DNA from: Caballeronia megalochromosomata | GTDB taxonomy: Bacteria > Pseudomonadota > Gammaproteobacteria > Burkholderiales > Burkholderiaceae | Assembly (NCBI GenBank): GCA_001580565.1 | Contig: LRBF01000013.1 | Span: 124,001-188,000 of the forward strand | Direction of reading: 5' to 3' | DNA length: 64,000 bases | In this document: positions 45,084 through 55,150 of the stretch, piece by piece | Layout: every line of letters begins with the position of its first letter | Numbering within the stretch: the stretch's first letter is position 1 | Notes under the pieces: generated by a model | What the model saw: the letters and a program-made list of their open reading frames with translations, nothing else | Told to the model about the DNA's origin: nothing | Databases searched by the model: none | Made by a program: the position numbers and the translations under genes

Positions 45084-45112
45084 ACTATAGCAGACTCATT
45101 CGCGCCCCTCAA
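45084..45112 (-). promoter_or_regulatory. promoter of tRNA-Phe
   Basis: On the minus strand TTGAGG (45107-45112), a 17-base spacer and TATAGT (45084-45089). Transcription would start about eight bases before the tRNA 5' end. Confidence 0.6.
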
Positions 45113-45152
45113 GCCCCTCCGCGCATTTTTTTGAATCGTTCAAGCGCGGCGC

Positions 45153-45866
45153 TCAGACCTCGTTCTTGTTCTTGCCGAGATCGACGCCCAGTTGCTTGAG
45201 CTTGCGATAAAGATGCGTGCGCTCGAGCCCCGTCTTCTCCGCGACGCGCGTCATGCTGCCGTTCTCGCGCGCGAGGTGATACTCGAAGTACGCGCGCTCG
45301 AACGCATCGCGCGCATCGCGCAACGGGATATCGAAGGAGATGGACGCCGTCTGTCCTGCCTGATTCTGCGTCGCGCCACCCGCCGCCGCATCGCCCGATG
45401 CATTCAGCGCCGATGCCGTCGGCAACGCAGCCGCCACCGGCACGCCCGCTGCGCTCGCGCTCGCCGGAGGCTTCGCGATGGACGCGACGGGCGCCGCCGC
45501 GCTGCCGTGCGCGAGTCCCTGCTCGACGGCCTTCAGGAGCTTCTGCAGCGCGATCGGCTTTTCGAGGAAGTTGAGCGCGCCGATCTTCGTCGCCTCCACC
45601 GCCGTGTCGATGGTCGCGTGGCCCGACATCATGATCACCGGCATCGTGAGCTTGCCCTGCGCGGCCCACTCCTTGAGCAGGGTCACGCCGTCGGTGTCGG
45701 GCATCCAGATGTCGAGCAAAACGAGATCGGGCGTCTGCTCCAGACGGTAGTCGCGCGCATGCTGCGCGTTTTCCGCCACCTCCACAACATGGCCTTCGTC
45801 GCTCAGGATCTCGGAGAGCAGTTCCCGGATCCCCATTTCATCGTCTACCACCAGGATGGTTGCCAT
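45153..45866 (-). CDS. NtrX-like response regulator without AAA+ domain
   Basis: 237 residues. Receiver domain (1-120) with DDE at residues 8-10, phospho-acceptor Asp52 in LLDIWMPDTDG and Lys in LEKPI. An Ala/Pro/Ser-rich linker (about 120-165) replaces the sigma54-activating AAA+ domain of classical NtrX, and a Fis-type helix-turn-helix closes the protein (SMTRVAEKTGLERTHLYRKLKQLG). It starts right after the NtrY stop with no gap. The shortened form is usual in betaproteobacteria. Regulated genes are unknown. Confidence 0.88.
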   Translation of the reverse strand: MATILVVDDEMGIRELLSEILSDEGHVVEVAENAQHARDYRLEQTPDLVLLDIWMPDTDGVTLLKEWAAQGKLTMPVIMMSGHATIDTAVEATKIGALNFLEKPIALQKLLKAVEQGLAHGSAAAPVASIAKPPASASAAGVPVAAALPTASALNASGDAAAGGATQNQAGQTASISFDIPLRDARDAFERAYFEYHLARENGSMTRVAEKTGLERTHLYRKLKQLGVDLGKNKNEV

Positions 45867-48296
45867 TTACGCTGCCCTTGTCTGCACTGTTGCTTTTGTC
45901 GTTCCGTGATTCGCCGCCGCACCGGCACCCGGCGGCGTTGCGCCGGGCGCGGCGGTATCGTCCGCGAGCTGGAGGAACAGAATCGATATCTGCGCGCCTT
46001 CGATCACATCCGCTGCCTTCGACCGGTTGCGTATGTCGATGCGCGCGCCGTGCTCGTCGACGATCTTCTTCACCGTTGCAAGTCCCAGGCCCGTGCCTTT
46101 CGCTTTCGTCGTCACGTAAGGCTCGAAAGCACGCGACAGGATACGCGCCGGGAATCCCGACCCGTTATCCGAGACCGTGAGGCGAACCGCGACACGCGCA
46201 TGACCCGAGGCATCGGGCTCGCCATATTCTACTGTCCTCGTTTCGAGCAGCACGCGCGGCTCCGCGACTTCCGCCACGGCGTCCTGCGCGTTCTGCAACA
46301 GGTTGTGGATCACCTGGCGAATCTGCGTCGCGTCACCGCGGATCACCGGCAGCTTCGCGAGGTCCACCTTGATCGGGGTCTTGCCGTCCTCGATGCCGTA
46401 CAGGGTCAGCACTTCCGCGACGAGATCGTTCAATTGCAGATTGCCGAGCACCGCGGGCGGCGTACGCGCGTATTCGCGGAAGTCGTCGACCATCTGCTTC
46501 ATCGCCTGCACCTGATTGACGATGGTCGTCGACGCGCGCTTGAGCACGTCCGCGTCGGACGGCGCGAGCTTGTCCGCGAGCTTCATCTGCAGGCGTTCGG
46601 CGGAGAGCTGAATCGGCGTGAGCGGATTCTTGATCTCGTGCGCGAGACGGCGCGCGACTTCGCCCCATGCGACCGAACGCTGCGCGGAAATCACGTCGGA
46701 GATGTCATCGAACACGACGACGTAACCGGTCGTTTCGGCATCATCGGTCTCGCTTTCGGTCACGCTCAGCAATTGCGTGCCGCGCACGAGCAGCGTGAGC
46801 GGATCGTTCTCGCCGGGCACCGTCACCGCGACCTGCTGCTGCCAGTGACCGCGATCGCCGATGGGATGCCCGCTGCCGACCGCGGCCGCATCGCGTTCAG
46901 CGAACGCCTTCTTCACCATCGTGCCGAACTCGGCGAGGACGTCGATCTGATCGATCGGCCGATTGAGCAGCGTACCGAACGGCTGACGGAAGATGCGTTC
47001 CGCGCCGCGATTCGCGGTCGTCAACCGGAACTGCCGGTCGAACACGAACACGCCCGCCGTCAGATTCGCGAGGATGCTCTCCAGATACGCCTTCGAATGC
47101 TCCAGCGCGATGCGATTGTTCTCGACCGCCGCGCGCGCCTCGGATAGCTGGCGCGTCATCGCGTTGAAGGACTGCGTGAGGAAGCCCAGTTCGTCGCGCG
47201 AATTGATCTCTCGTTTGGGCGTGTAGTCGCCCTCGGCCACTTCCTTCGTGCCCTGCGCGAGCAGGAACAGCGGGCGCGCGAGCTGATTGCCGAGCGCGAG
47301 CGCGAGCATCATCGCGATGAAGGTCGCGAGGAACAGCGCGAGCGTCAGCGTGCCGATATACATCTTGCGCAAGCCCGTGCGCCCGAGCCGCTTCTCCTGA
47401 TACTCGCGATATGCGCGCTGCACGGCATCGGCATTGCGCGCGAGTTCCTGACTCACGGGCTGCTCGATCTGCAGGAAGCGGTCGACATGCTGGAATTCCG
47501 TGGTGGTCGTCGGATCGGGGATCTTGGTGATTACGCGCAGTCGCAGCGCACCCTTTGGCCCGTTCGATTTCGGGTCGCCATCGATCTCGCCTTCGATCGC
47601 GCCATACGGATGATCCTGCGCCTCCCTGAGCATCGTGCCGGTCGGCTCGTTGGCCGGCAGCAGCGCATAGTAATTGCCCGACGCCTGCGCGACCGTGCGA
47701 AGTCCCGGCACGCGCAGCGAACTGTTGTTCGACGCGAGATCCTCGCGGTTGTACTGATCGCGCGGCCGCTCGAACACGACCGCGTCCTGCACGCCGTATT
47801 GGTCGCGCAGGCGCAGCAGCGACAGCGTGAGGCTCGATGGATCAGCGCTGGCGAGCTGATCGCTCATCTGCCGGCCGCGGTTCTTGAAATCGGCGAGCGA
47901 GCTTTCGAGCATGCCGCGGCCGAGCGTCAGACCCGATGTGAGCGCGGTCTCGACGTTCACGTCGAACCACGACTCGATACTGCGCGACACGAACTGATAC
48001 GAAACCACATAGATGATCGCGCCCGGCACGACGCCGACGAGGGCAAAGATGAACGCGAGCTTCGCGAGCAGTCGCGTGCCGAAGCGCCCTTGCCTCACGC
48101 GCGACACGATGATGATGAACAGGCTGATGACGATCAGCATGAAAACGATCGCCACCGCGACGTTCGCCGCGTAGAGCCAGCCGTAGTAGCGGTCGAAGAA
48201 CTCGGTGTTCGCGCTCGCGAGCGCGAGCATCACGAGCAGCAGAACTGCCGTGAGCGCCACCGTGGAGACCAGCAAACGGACGACGAAACTTTTCAT
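45867..48296 (-). CDS. NtrY-like sensor histidine kinase
   Basis: 809 residues. Three N-terminal membrane helices (about 10-30, 42-64, 77-100), a periplasmic region (about 105-310), another membrane helix (about 315-337), HAMP, PAS (LTAGVFVFDRQFRLTTANRGAERIF) and the kinase core: RRLAHEIKNPLTPI (H box), NLLQNAQDAV (N), DNGSGFP (G1), KGTGLGLATV (G2). It pairs with the NtrX-like regulator. The start at 48296 (MKSFVVRLLV) puts the first helix at the N-terminus. NtrYX systems respond to nitrogen or redox conditions in other proteobacteria. Confidence 0.92.
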   Translation of the reverse strand: MKSFVVRLLVSTVALTAVLLLVMLALASANTEFFDRYYGWLYAANVAVAIVFMLIVISLFIIIVSRVRQGRFGTRLLAKLAFIFALVGVVPGAIIYVVSYQFVSRSIESWFDVNVETALTSGLTLGRGMLESSLADFKNRGRQMSDQLASADPSSLTLSLLRLRDQYGVQDAVVFERPRDQYNREDLASNNSSLRVPGLRTVAQASGNYYALLPANEPTGTMLREAQDHPYGAIEGEIDGDPKSNGPKGALRLRVITKIPDPTTTTEFQHVDRFLQIEQPVSQELARNADAVQRAYREYQEKRLGRTGLRKMYIGTLTLALFLATFIAMMLALALGNQLARPLFLLAQGTKEVAEGDYTPKREINSRDELGFLTQSFNAMTRQLSEARAAVENNRIALEHSKAYLESILANLTAGVFVFDRQFRLTTANRGAERIFRQPFGTLLNRPIDQIDVLAEFGTMVKKAFAERDAAAVGSGHPIGDRGHWQQQVAVTVPGENDPLTLLVRGTQLLSVTESETDDAETTGYVVVFDDISDVISAQRSVAWGEVARRLAHEIKNPLTPIQLSAERLQMKLADKLAPSDADVLKRASTTIVNQVQAMKQMVDDFREYARTPPAVLGNLQLNDLVAEVLTLYGIEDGKTPIKVDLAKLPVIRGDATQIRQVIHNLLQNAQDAVAEVAEPRVLLETRTVEYGEPDASGHARVAVRLTVSDNGSGFPARILSRAFEPYVTTKAKGTGLGLATVKKIVDEHGARIDIRNRSKAADVIEGAQISILFLQLADDTAAPGATPPGAGAAANHGTTKATVQTRAA

Positions 48297-48318
48297 GTCC
48301 GTGCGGCCGCGTCGAAAT

Positions 48319-48915
48319 CTATTTCGCACGTTCTGCCGCCGTAAAAGTAAAACGCTTCCAGTCCGAGGAAAGGTTCCAGTCGCGGTTGTTCACCGCGTCG
48401 ATCTGGAACGGCTTGGGCATCAGTGCGATGTCGAGCTGCATGCGCACCGACGCGGTATAGGTTTCTCCGCCATGCACCTGGTTCCGGTCGATCACGTGCC
48501 ACGAGGTCACGTGCCTGATGACCGCGAGCGCCTCGTTGAGCGACGCGAAGCGCAACTGCAGCCCGCCCGTCGACACACGATATTCGTTCGTGAGCGGCTG
48601 ATAGGAAAGGCGAATGCTCTGCGACACGTTGACCGGCTCTTCATCGAACCAGTACCAGCGCGGCCTCGACAGATTGAAGTCGATCGTGAAGTAAAGCGGC
48701 ACGCTGCGGTTCACGGCATCTTCGAGGCTGTTGTTCAGGTCGAAGTCGAAATGCGCGTCGAGACTCCAGCCTGCATTGTCCGCCTGCAACGACGCGCGCT
48801 GCACGGCGATCGTCTCGGCAAACGCGGGGTCGGCTGCGGCGAAGGTCAGCCAGAGCGTCAGCGCAGTCCAGATGACGGCCGCGAGCCGAAGCGGAAAAAA
48901 GCGTTTGATCGTCAC
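48319..48915 (-). CDS. DUF4390 domain protein with signal peptide
   Basis: 198 residues from a GTG at 48915 that overlaps the rsmB stop (GTGA, 48912-48915). N-terminal signal AAVIWTALTLWLTFAAADPAFA, then a beta-rich domain with VNRSVPLYFTIDFNLSRPRWYWFDE and YRLS-type repeats characteristic of DUF4390. Found between rsmB and ntrY throughout betaproteobacteria; function unknown, presumably periplasmic. Confidence 0.88.
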   Translation of the reverse strand: MTIKRFFPLRLAAVIWTALTLWLTFAAADPAFAETIAVQRASLQADNAGWSLDAHFDFDLNNSLEDAVNRSVPLYFTIDFNLSRPRWYWFDEEPVNVSQSIRLSYQPLTNEYRVSTGGLQLRFASLNEALAVIRHVTSWHVIDRNQVHGGETYTASVRMQLDIALMPKPFQIDAVNNRDWNLSSDWKRFTFTAAERAK

Positions 48916-50330
48916 CGTTTCTGAAAGCGCGCGTAGAAGAATCCGTCGTGGTCCGCGAAGGTCTCCGCGTCCCGATTTGGGATCGCGGGATTTGTACCGT
49001 CCGGTGAGCCTTGCACCGCGTCCGCGCTCGCGCGCGCCGCTGTCGGTAACAATTGCCCCGGCGCGTCCAATCGTACCGCATCTTCGTGCGCGGCTCCAAA
49101 CCAGCGGGCCTGTTCTTCGCCCTCCTCGGGAAAGATGGAACATGTCACGTAGAGCAGCTCGCCGCCCTTCGCGACGAGCGGCCACAACGCGCTCACGATG
49201 CGCCGCTGTTCGGCGACGAGCGCATCGATGTCCGATGCGCGCCGCAACCAGCGGATATCCGGATGACGTCGCACGATGCCCGATGCCGAACACGGCACAT
49301 CGGCGAGAATGCGATCGAACGGCGCGCCGTCGAACCATTGCGCGGGATCGCCCGCGTCGCCCACCTTGATCTGCGCCTCGAGTTTCAGGCGCTTCAGATT
49401 CTGCTCGATGCGGCCCGCGCGCCCGGCATCGCTTTCGAGTGCGATCAGCTCGACGTTCGCGAGTTCGAGAATGTGCCCCGTCTTGCCGCCCGGCGCGGCG
49501 CACGCGTCGAGCACGCGCATGCCGTCGGTCACGCCGAGCAGTTGCGCCGCGCGTTGCGCACCCGCGTCCTGCACCGACACGACGCCTTCGTCGAAGCCCG
49601 GAATGCGGTCGACGGGCGTCGGCGTTTTCAGGCGCACCGCGTGAAGCCCCGCGGCTTCGGCTTCGATATGCGCGTCCCTGAGGCGCGCGAGATATTCATC
49701 GACGCTCGCGTGACGCGCATTCACACGCAACGTGAGCGGCCCTTGCGCGTTGCCCGCTTCGAGAATGCGCTCCCACGCATCGGGCTGACCGCGCTTCACG
49801 GCGTCGATCCACCATTGCGGATAATTCCAGCGCGCGACGGGATCCTTGCGCGCTTCATCGATGAGTGCTTCGCGCTCGCGCAGAAAGTTGCGCAGCACGG
49901 CGTTCACCAGACCCTTCGCGAACGCGAATTCGCGCCGTGCGGCGATCGCGCTCACCGCCTGATCGACCACGGTAAAGGGCGCGTAGGCCGCGTGCGCTTC
50001 GTCATCCGTCAACAGCGTGAACGCGCAGACGAGCACGTTCGCCACATGCGGCGGCGGCGCCTTCTTCACGAGCTTGTGCAGGAGCGCATCGGCGAGGGCG
50101 AGACGGCGCATTGCGCGATACGCGATGTCCTGCACCGCGCCGCGCGACACGCCCTGCTTCGCGGACGCCATCACCGCCTGCAGCGCGGCCGGCAGCGCCG
50201 ACCCCGCGCGCACGGCGCCCACGGCTTGCGCCGCGCAATCGAGCGCGAACGCGAGCGAGTCCGGCGCGAGATTCAGCGCGCTCAGGCGGGGATGCGCGGC
50301 GGTGTGCCGCCGGGAAGGCTTGTCGGTCAT
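48912..50330 (-). CDS. rsmB: 16S rRNA (cytosine-967-C5)-methyltransferase
   Basis: 472 residues. An N-terminal NusB-like RNA-binding domain (about 15-160) precedes the methyltransferase domain. SAM motif VLDACAAPGGKTGHILEL; catalytic cysteines in ADVPCSASGIVRRHPDIRW and YVTCSIFPEEGEEQ. It methylates C967 of 16S rRNA. A TTG start at 50357 is a weaker alternative. The insert DAVQGSPDGTNPAIPNRD near the C-terminus is unusual but the frame is intact. Confidence 0.95.
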   Translation of the reverse strand: MTDKPSRRHTAAHPRLSALNLAPDSLAFALDCAAQAVGAVRAGSALPAALQAVMASAKQGVSRGAVQDIAYRAMRRLALADALLHKLVKKAPPPHVANVLVCAFTLLTDDEAHAAYAPFTVVDQAVSAIAARREFAFAKGLVNAVLRNFLREREALIDEARKDPVARWNYPQWWIDAVKRGQPDAWERILEAGNAQGPLTLRVNARHASVDEYLARLRDAHIEAEAAGLHAVRLKTPTPVDRIPGFDEGVVSVQDAGAQRAAQLLGVTDGMRVLDACAAPGGKTGHILELANVELIALESDAGRAGRIEQNLKRLKLEAQIKVGDAGDPAQWFDGAPFDRILADVPCSASGIVRRHPDIRWLRRASDIDALVAEQRRIVSALWPLVAKGGELLYVTCSIFPEEGEEQARWFGAAHEDAVRLDAPGQLLPTAARASADAVQGSPDGTNPAIPNRDAETFADHDGFFYARFQKR

Positions 50331-50428
50331 GGCGAAACGGGAACGGTCGGACGGCAAGCGGACGGCTTGTGTGAACAGGATTGTAACTTGCAGGGATCGC
50401 GCACCCGGGCGGGCGGCCGTGAGCCAGC

Positions 50429-50463
50429 AAAAAGGCCGTTCCGGCGCAAACCGGAACGGCCTT
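50429..50463 (-). terminator. intrinsic terminator after htpX
   Basis: 13-bp perfect stem (50432-50444 with 50451-50463, core GGCCGTTCCGG), followed on the minus strand by TTTTTGC. It lies 20 bases past the htpX stop. Confidence 0.85.
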
Positions 50464-50482
50464 CATTACTACGTCGATGGCT

Positions 50483-51337
50483 TCAGAAACGGCCCGTGCG
50501 CGCCATTTCCATCAGACGCGCGACGCGCTCTTCCGTCGCCGGGTGCGTCGAAAACAGATTCGCGATGCCGCCGCCCGAGAGCGGATTCATGATCATCATC
50601 TGCGCGGTGGCCGGATGCGCTTCCGCCGTCGGGAACGGCACGCCCGTGGCGTAAGCGTGAATTTTCTCGAGCGCGCTCGCGAGCGCTTGCGGGTCGCCCG
50701 AAATCTCCGCGCCGCCGCGGTCGGCTTCGAACTCGCGCGCGCGGGAAATCGCCATCTGGATCAACGCGCCCGCGATCGGCGCGAGAATCGCGACCAGAAT
50801 GCTCGCGATCGGATTCGACGGACGGCCTTCATCGTCGCGCCCGCCGAAGAACATCGCGAAGTTCGCGAGCGCGGAGATCGCGCCGGCCATCGTCGCGGAA
50901 ACCGTCGAGATCAGGATGTCGCGGTGCTTCACGTGCGCCAGTTCGTGCGCCATCACGCCGCGCATTTCACGCTCGGACAGCACGCGCAGAATGCCCGTGG
51001 TCGCCGCGACCGCCGCGTGCTCGGGGTTGCGGCCCGTGGCGAACGCGTTCGGCGCGTCTTCGTTGATCAGATAGACGCGCGGCATCGGCAACTGAGCGCG
51101 CGTGGCGAGCTCGCGCACCATGCGATAGAACTGCGGCGCGGTGGTTTCGTCGACTTCCTGCGCGTTGTACATGCGCAGAACCATCTTGTCCGAGAACCAG
51201 TACGAAAAGAAATTCATGCCGAGCGCGACGATCAGCGCGAGCATCATGCCCTTCGATCCGCCGATCATTCCGCCGATCACGACAAAGAGGGCCGTGATCG
51301 CAGCCATCAGCATCGCGGTTTTGACCCAGTTGAACAT
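50483..51337 (-). CDS. htpX: membrane zinc metalloprotease HtpX
   Basis: 284 residues. Two N-terminal membrane helices (about 5-25 and 31-50), zinc motif HELAH at residues 131-135 and the third ligand Glu in [14 protein letters not shown]; two further hydrophobic segments lie between. HtpX degrades damaged inner-membrane proteins. AGGAG precedes the ATG at 51337. Confidence 0.96.
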   Translation of the reverse strand: MFNWVKTAMLMAAITALFVVIGGMIGGSKGMMLALIVALGMNFFSYWFSDKMVLRMYNAQEVDETTAPQFYRMVRELATRAQLPMPRVYLINEDAPNAFATGRNPEHAAVAATTGILRVLSEREMRGVMAHELAHVKHRDILISTVSATMAGAISALANFAMFFGGRDDEGRPSNPIASILVAILAPIAGALIQMAISRAREFEADRGGAEISGDPQALASALEKIHAYATGVPFPTAEAHPATAQMMIMNPLSGGGIANLFSTHPATEERVARLMEMARTGRF

Positions 51338-51469
51338 GTCCGGAGCTCCTCTCCCTGAATACACTGCGCGAAATGCGCGGTTGCCCCGGTCGACATGACC
51401 GGGACGACGATTGTAAGCAAAATGTTAGATAGGGGCAGCCATCAATAATTCAATCCGCCGTTGCGCGAT

Positions 51470-52117
51470 TTATCGATGCGACGTCGCGAGCTTGATGCCC
51501 AGTCCGACGAACGCGCCGCCGACGCCGCGATCCAGCCATTTCTTCACGCCGGACTTGCCCGCGAATCGCGCCGTGACGCTGCCCGCAATCCACGCGACGA
51601 AGCTGTTCCAGACCGTGCTCATCGCGATGAAAACGATGCCGAGCGTGAGGAACGCGAGCGTTTTGTGCTGGCTGTCGGCAGCGACGAATTGCGGAAAGAA
51701 GGACACGAAGAACAGCACGACTTTCGGGTTCAGCACGTTCGTGACGAAGCCCTGCGCGAAAAGCTGATGCAGCGATTTGGGCGCGGCTTTTTCGTTGGCT
51801 TGGGCTTGGCGCGCGGCATCCGCGTCGTCATGCTTCGCGAAAATGAGGCGCACGCCGAGATAAATCAGATAAATCGCGCCGGCCATCTTGATGACGGTGA
51901 ACGCCGTCGCCGACGCGGCGAGGATCGCCGTCAGACCGAACGCGCACGCGAGCGTGTGCACGATACAGCCCGCCGAAATACCGAGCGCTGACACGATGCC
52001 CGCGCCACGCCCTTGGGCGACGCTGCGCCCGACGATGTACGCGGTGTCGGGACCGGGCGTGACGTTGAGAAGAAATACGGCGATGAGAAAGAAAGTGAAA
52101 CCGGTGATGCCGAGCAT
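51470..52117 (-). CDS. LysE/RhtB family amino-acid exporter
   Basis: 215 residues, six hydrophobic segments. The family signature NVTPGPDTAYIVGRSVAQGRGAGIVSALGISAG lies near the N-terminus, and VLNPKVVLFFVSFFPQFV in the middle. Such proteins export amino acids such as threonine, homoserine or lysine. Start chosen at 52117 where the first helix begins. Encoded 70 bases downstream of fmt. Confidence 0.9.
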   Translation of the reverse strand: MLGITGFTFFLIAVFLLNVTPGPDTAYIVGRSVAQGRGAGIVSALGISAGCIVHTLACAFGLTAILAASATAFTVIKMAGAIYLIYLGVRLIFAKHDDADAARQAQANEKAAPKSLHQLFAQGFVTNVLNPKVVLFFVSFFPQFVAADSQHKTLAFLTLGIVFIAMSTVWNSFVAWIAGSVTARFAGKSGVKKWLDRGVGGAFVGLGIKLATSHR

Positions 52118-52187
52118 CGGAAACTCCAGACGGACAGGCGCGTGTTGACAACTATTTATTTTAGCGCCGCGCCTGTTCCGCCGTCCT

Positions 52188-53162
52188 TTACTGCAGCGAG
52201 AAACGCTGGCCTTTCGCGAGCGGCGCGCCAGCAAGGAATTCGCGCACGGGCAGCCGCTTGCCGCCAGGTTTCTGCAGTTGTGTGAGTTTCAGCGCGCCGC
52301 CGCCGCAGATCACGACGATGCCATCCGCCGAAACCTCGGCGATGGTGCCGGGTTCGGCGCTCGATGAAACATCGACCGGCTGCGCGGCCCAGATCTTGAT
52401 CGCGGCGTCGTCGATGGTGCCGAATGCGCCGGGAAACGGATCGAACGCACGAATCTGGCGCGCGAGTTCTTCCGCCGGACGCCGCCAGTCGAGTGCAGCC
52501 TCGTTCTTGGCGATCTTCTCGGCGTAAGTCGTGCCGTCTTCAGGCTGTGGCGTGGACGGCAGCGAGCCGTCTCGTTCGAGGTCGCGCAGCCCCGCGACGA
52601 TCAACTCGGCGCCCATTTGCGCGAGCCGGTCGTGCAGCGTGGCCGTCGTGTCGCCGGGGAGAATCGGCGTGCGGGCTTCGCGGATCATCGCGCCGGTGTC
52701 GAGGCCGGCGTCCATCTGCATCAGCGTGATGCCGGTTTCGGCGTCGCCCGCCTCGATCGCGCGATGGATCGGCGCGGCGCCACGCCAGCGCGGCAACAGC
52801 GACGCGTGGATGTTGATCGCGCCGCGTGGCGGGATATCGAGCACTTCCTGCGGCAGGATCAGCCCGTAAGCGGCGACGACCATCACGTCGTGAGGCGTTG
52901 CGCGCAACAGTTCGATGGCCTCTGCCGCTTCCTGCGGATACTTGCCCGCGCGGCGCAGCGACGTGGGCTGCGCGACCTTCAGACCCTGCTCGAGCGCGAA
53001 GCGCTTGACCGGGCTGGCGGTCAGCTTCATGCCGCGTCCGGCAGGCCGGTCGGGCTGCGTGAGCACGAGCGGCACCGTAAAGCCCGCCGCGTGAATGGCC
53101 GCGAGCGCGGCTGCGGCGAATTCCGGCGTACCGGCGAAAACCACACGCAGCGATTGAGTCAT
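52188..53162 (-). CDS. fmt: methionyl-tRNA formyltransferase
   Basis: 324 residues. N-terminal Rossmann formyltransferase domain with [10 protein letters not shown] and the catalytic block [21 protein letters not shown] (Asn, His); C-terminal OB-fold domain from about residue 210 binds initiator tRNA. It formylates Met-tRNA(fMet). Three bases separate it from def. Confidence 0.97.
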   Translation of the reverse strand: MTQSLRVVFAGTPEFAAAALAAIHAAGFTVPLVLTQPDRPAGRGMKLTASPVKRFALEQGLKVAQPTSLRRAGKYPQEAAEAIELLRATPHDVMVVAAYGLILPQEVLDIPPRGAINIHASLLPRWRGAAPIHRAIEAGDAETGITLMQMDAGLDTGAMIREARTPILPGDTTATLHDRLAQMGAELIVAGLRDLERDGSLPSTPQPEDGTTYAEKIAKNEAALDWRRPAEELARQIRAFDPFPGAFGTIDDAAIKIWAAQPVDVSSSAEPGTIAEVSADGIVVICGGGALKLTQLQKPGGKRLPVREFLAGAPLAKGQRFSLQ

Positions 53163-53165
53163 CGG

Positions 53166-53669
53166 TTACAGCGCCTTTTCCAGCTTTTTCATCTTGCCGC
53201 GGATACGCGTCTGCTTGAGCTGCGACAGGTACTCGACGAACACATGGCCCGCCAGGTGATCCATCTCGTGCTGAATACAGACCGCGAGCAGGCCGTCGCA
53301 ATCGAGTTCAAACGTTTCGCCCTTCTCGTTCTGCGCCTTCACGCGCACCTTGTCGGGACGCTCGACGAAATCGTAAATGCCCGGCACCGAGAGGCAGCCC
53401 TCTTCCCATTCCTTCTTCTGGTCGCTCGTCCAGACGAGTTCCGGGTTGATGAAGACCATCAGTTCGTTGTGCGCGTCGGAGACGTCGATCACGATCACGC
53501 GCTCATGCACGTCCACCTGGGTCGCGGCGAGGCCGACGCCGGGCGCGGCGTACATCGTTTCGGCCATGTCGGCGACGAGCTTGCGGATGCGGGCGTCGAA
53601 CACGGCGACGGGCTTCGCCACCTTGTTCAGCCGCTTGTCCGGGTAGTTGAGTATCTTGAGCAGAGCCAT
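53166..53669 (-). CDS. def: peptide deformylase
   Basis: 167 residues with all three deformylase motifs: [17 protein letters not shown] (metal Cys) and [11 protein letters not shown] (HExxH-type). It removes formyl groups from nascent proteins; def-fmt is the normal operon. Divergent from dprA, 200 bases away. Confidence 0.97.
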   Translation of the reverse strand: MALLKILNYPDKRLNKVAKPVAVFDARIRKLVADMAETMYAAPGVGLAATQVDVHERVIVIDVSDAHNELMVFINPELVWTSDQKKEWEEGCLSVPGIYDFVERPDKVRVKAQNEKGETFELDCDGLLAVCIQHEMDHLAGHVFVEYLSQLKQTRIRGKMKKLEKAL

Positions 53670-53869
53670 GATTCGGATTGTCTACGCGCGCCGCGACGCG
53701 TGTAAATCGGCCATTCGGCCAGGTTGCGGGTGGATGGCGGCATGCCGAAGATGTGCGTGCGAATCCAGTGGATTCAACGCCGCCGGCAAGCGGCCAATGG
53801 CGTCGCTTCGGGCTTTCGACCCAAGCCTGAGCGACCTTTCTTTATCTGTTCCGGATCAAAAATCTTAAC

Positions 53870-55075
53870 ATGACGACCGCCGACCTGCCGACCGTGGAAG
53901 CCGCCCCGACACTCGATGCCGAAGAACTGCGCGCCTGGCTGCGGCTCGCGCACGCGAAGGGACTGCGGCCGCTCGCGCTGCGCGCCTTGCTCGGGGCTTT
54001 CGGCGGTCCGCTCGAAGTGTTGTCGGAGAGCTTCGCGTCGCTCGCCGAAACCGCCGATGCCCGCGCCGCCGAAGCCGTGCTCGCGCCGCCGCAAGATATC
54101 GAAGGCGTACCGTTCGACGACTATATTGAAGCGGTTCTGGCGTGGGCGGCCGAACCGGGCAACCGCGTTCTGACGCTCGCCGACACCGCCTATCCGCAGG
54201 CGCTTCTGACCATGCCGGACCCGCCGCCGCTGCTTTACGCGAAAGGCCAGCTCGATCTGCTTCAGACACGCGCGGTGGCCATCGTCGGCAGCCGTCACGC
54301 CACGCCGCAAGGACTCGAAGACGCCCGCCGCTTCGCCCGTGCGCTGTCGGATGCGGGGCTCGCGGTGGTGTCCGGTCTCGCGCTCGGCATCGACGCGTCC
54401 GCGCATCGCGGGGCGCTCGAAGGCGGCACGGGCACGGTTTCCGTAATCGGCACGGGCGCGGACCTCGTGTATCCGGCGGCGCATCACACGCTCGCGCATG
54501 AGATCGCCCGCGAAGGCGCGATTCTCTCCGAATGGCCGCTCGGCACGCCGGCGCGCTCGGCCAATTTCCCGCAAAGAAACAGGCTGATCGCGGGCATGTC
54601 GAGCGGCGTGCTGATCGTCGAGGCCGCGATGCGCTCCGGCTCGCTCATCACCGCGCGGCTCGCCAACGAAATGGGGCGCGATGTCTTCGCACTTCCCGGC
54701 TCGATTCACGCAGCGCTTTCGCAGGGGTGTCACCGGCTGATCAAGGAGGGCGCGAAGCTCGTCGAAACGCCTGAAGAAATACTCGAAGAGTTCGGTTTCC
54801 CACCGGTGAGCGCAGGCGCGGCTGCGGCGAAACGCACAAAGGCGCGTCCGGTCAGCGCGTCGTGGGCTTCGGCGCGACTGGCCGATGGCGCGATCAGCGG
54901 CGACGCCGCGCGCGTGCTCGGCGCTCTCGGCCACGCGCCCGCGACGCTTGAAATCCTCGCGATGCGCACCGATCTGGACGGCGCGGCGCTTCAGGGCGCG
55001 CTGCTGCAGCTCGAACTGTCGGGCCGGGTAGCCGCGCTCGCGGGCGGCCGCTATACGGCGGTGGAACGCTCGTGA
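53870..55075 (+). CDS. dprA: DNA-processing protein DprA
   Basis: 401 residues. A helical N-terminal region, then the Rossmann domain (about 110-310) with AIVGSRHATPQGLEDARRFA, SGLALGIDASAHRGAL and SAALSQGCHRLIKEGA-type motif (read IHAALSQGCHRLIKEGAKLV), and a C-terminal winged-helix domain. DprA loads RecA on incoming single strands during transformation. Confidence 0.96.
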   Translation: MTTADLPTVEAAPTLDAEELRAWLRLAHAKGLRPLALRALLGAFGGPLEVLSESFASLAETADARAAEAVLAPPQDIEGVPFDDYIEAVLAWAAEPGNRVLTLADTAYPQALLTMPDPPPLLYAKGQLDLLQTRAVAIVGSRHATPQGLEDARRFARALSDAGLAVVSGLALGIDASAHRGALEGGTGTVSVIGTGADLVYPAAHHTLAHEIAREGAILSEWPLGTPARSANFPQRNRLIAGMSSGVLIVEAAMRSGSLITARLANEMGRDVFALPGSIHAALSQGCHRLIKEGAKLVETPEEILEEFGFPPVSAGAAAAKRTKARPVSASWASARLADGAISGDAARVLGALGHAPATLEILAMRTDLDGAALQGALLQLELSGRVAALAGGRYTAVERS

Positions 55076-55150
55076 GGCCGCGTCGTGCTACATTCGCGGA
55101 AAAATGAGCCGTCCCCGCAGTCGATACCAATAAAGGATTTCGCACCCGCC

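Noticed and set aside
45192-47147. 651-codon plus-strand frame over ntrX/ntrY
   Set aside because: Shadow frame of the two-component genes.
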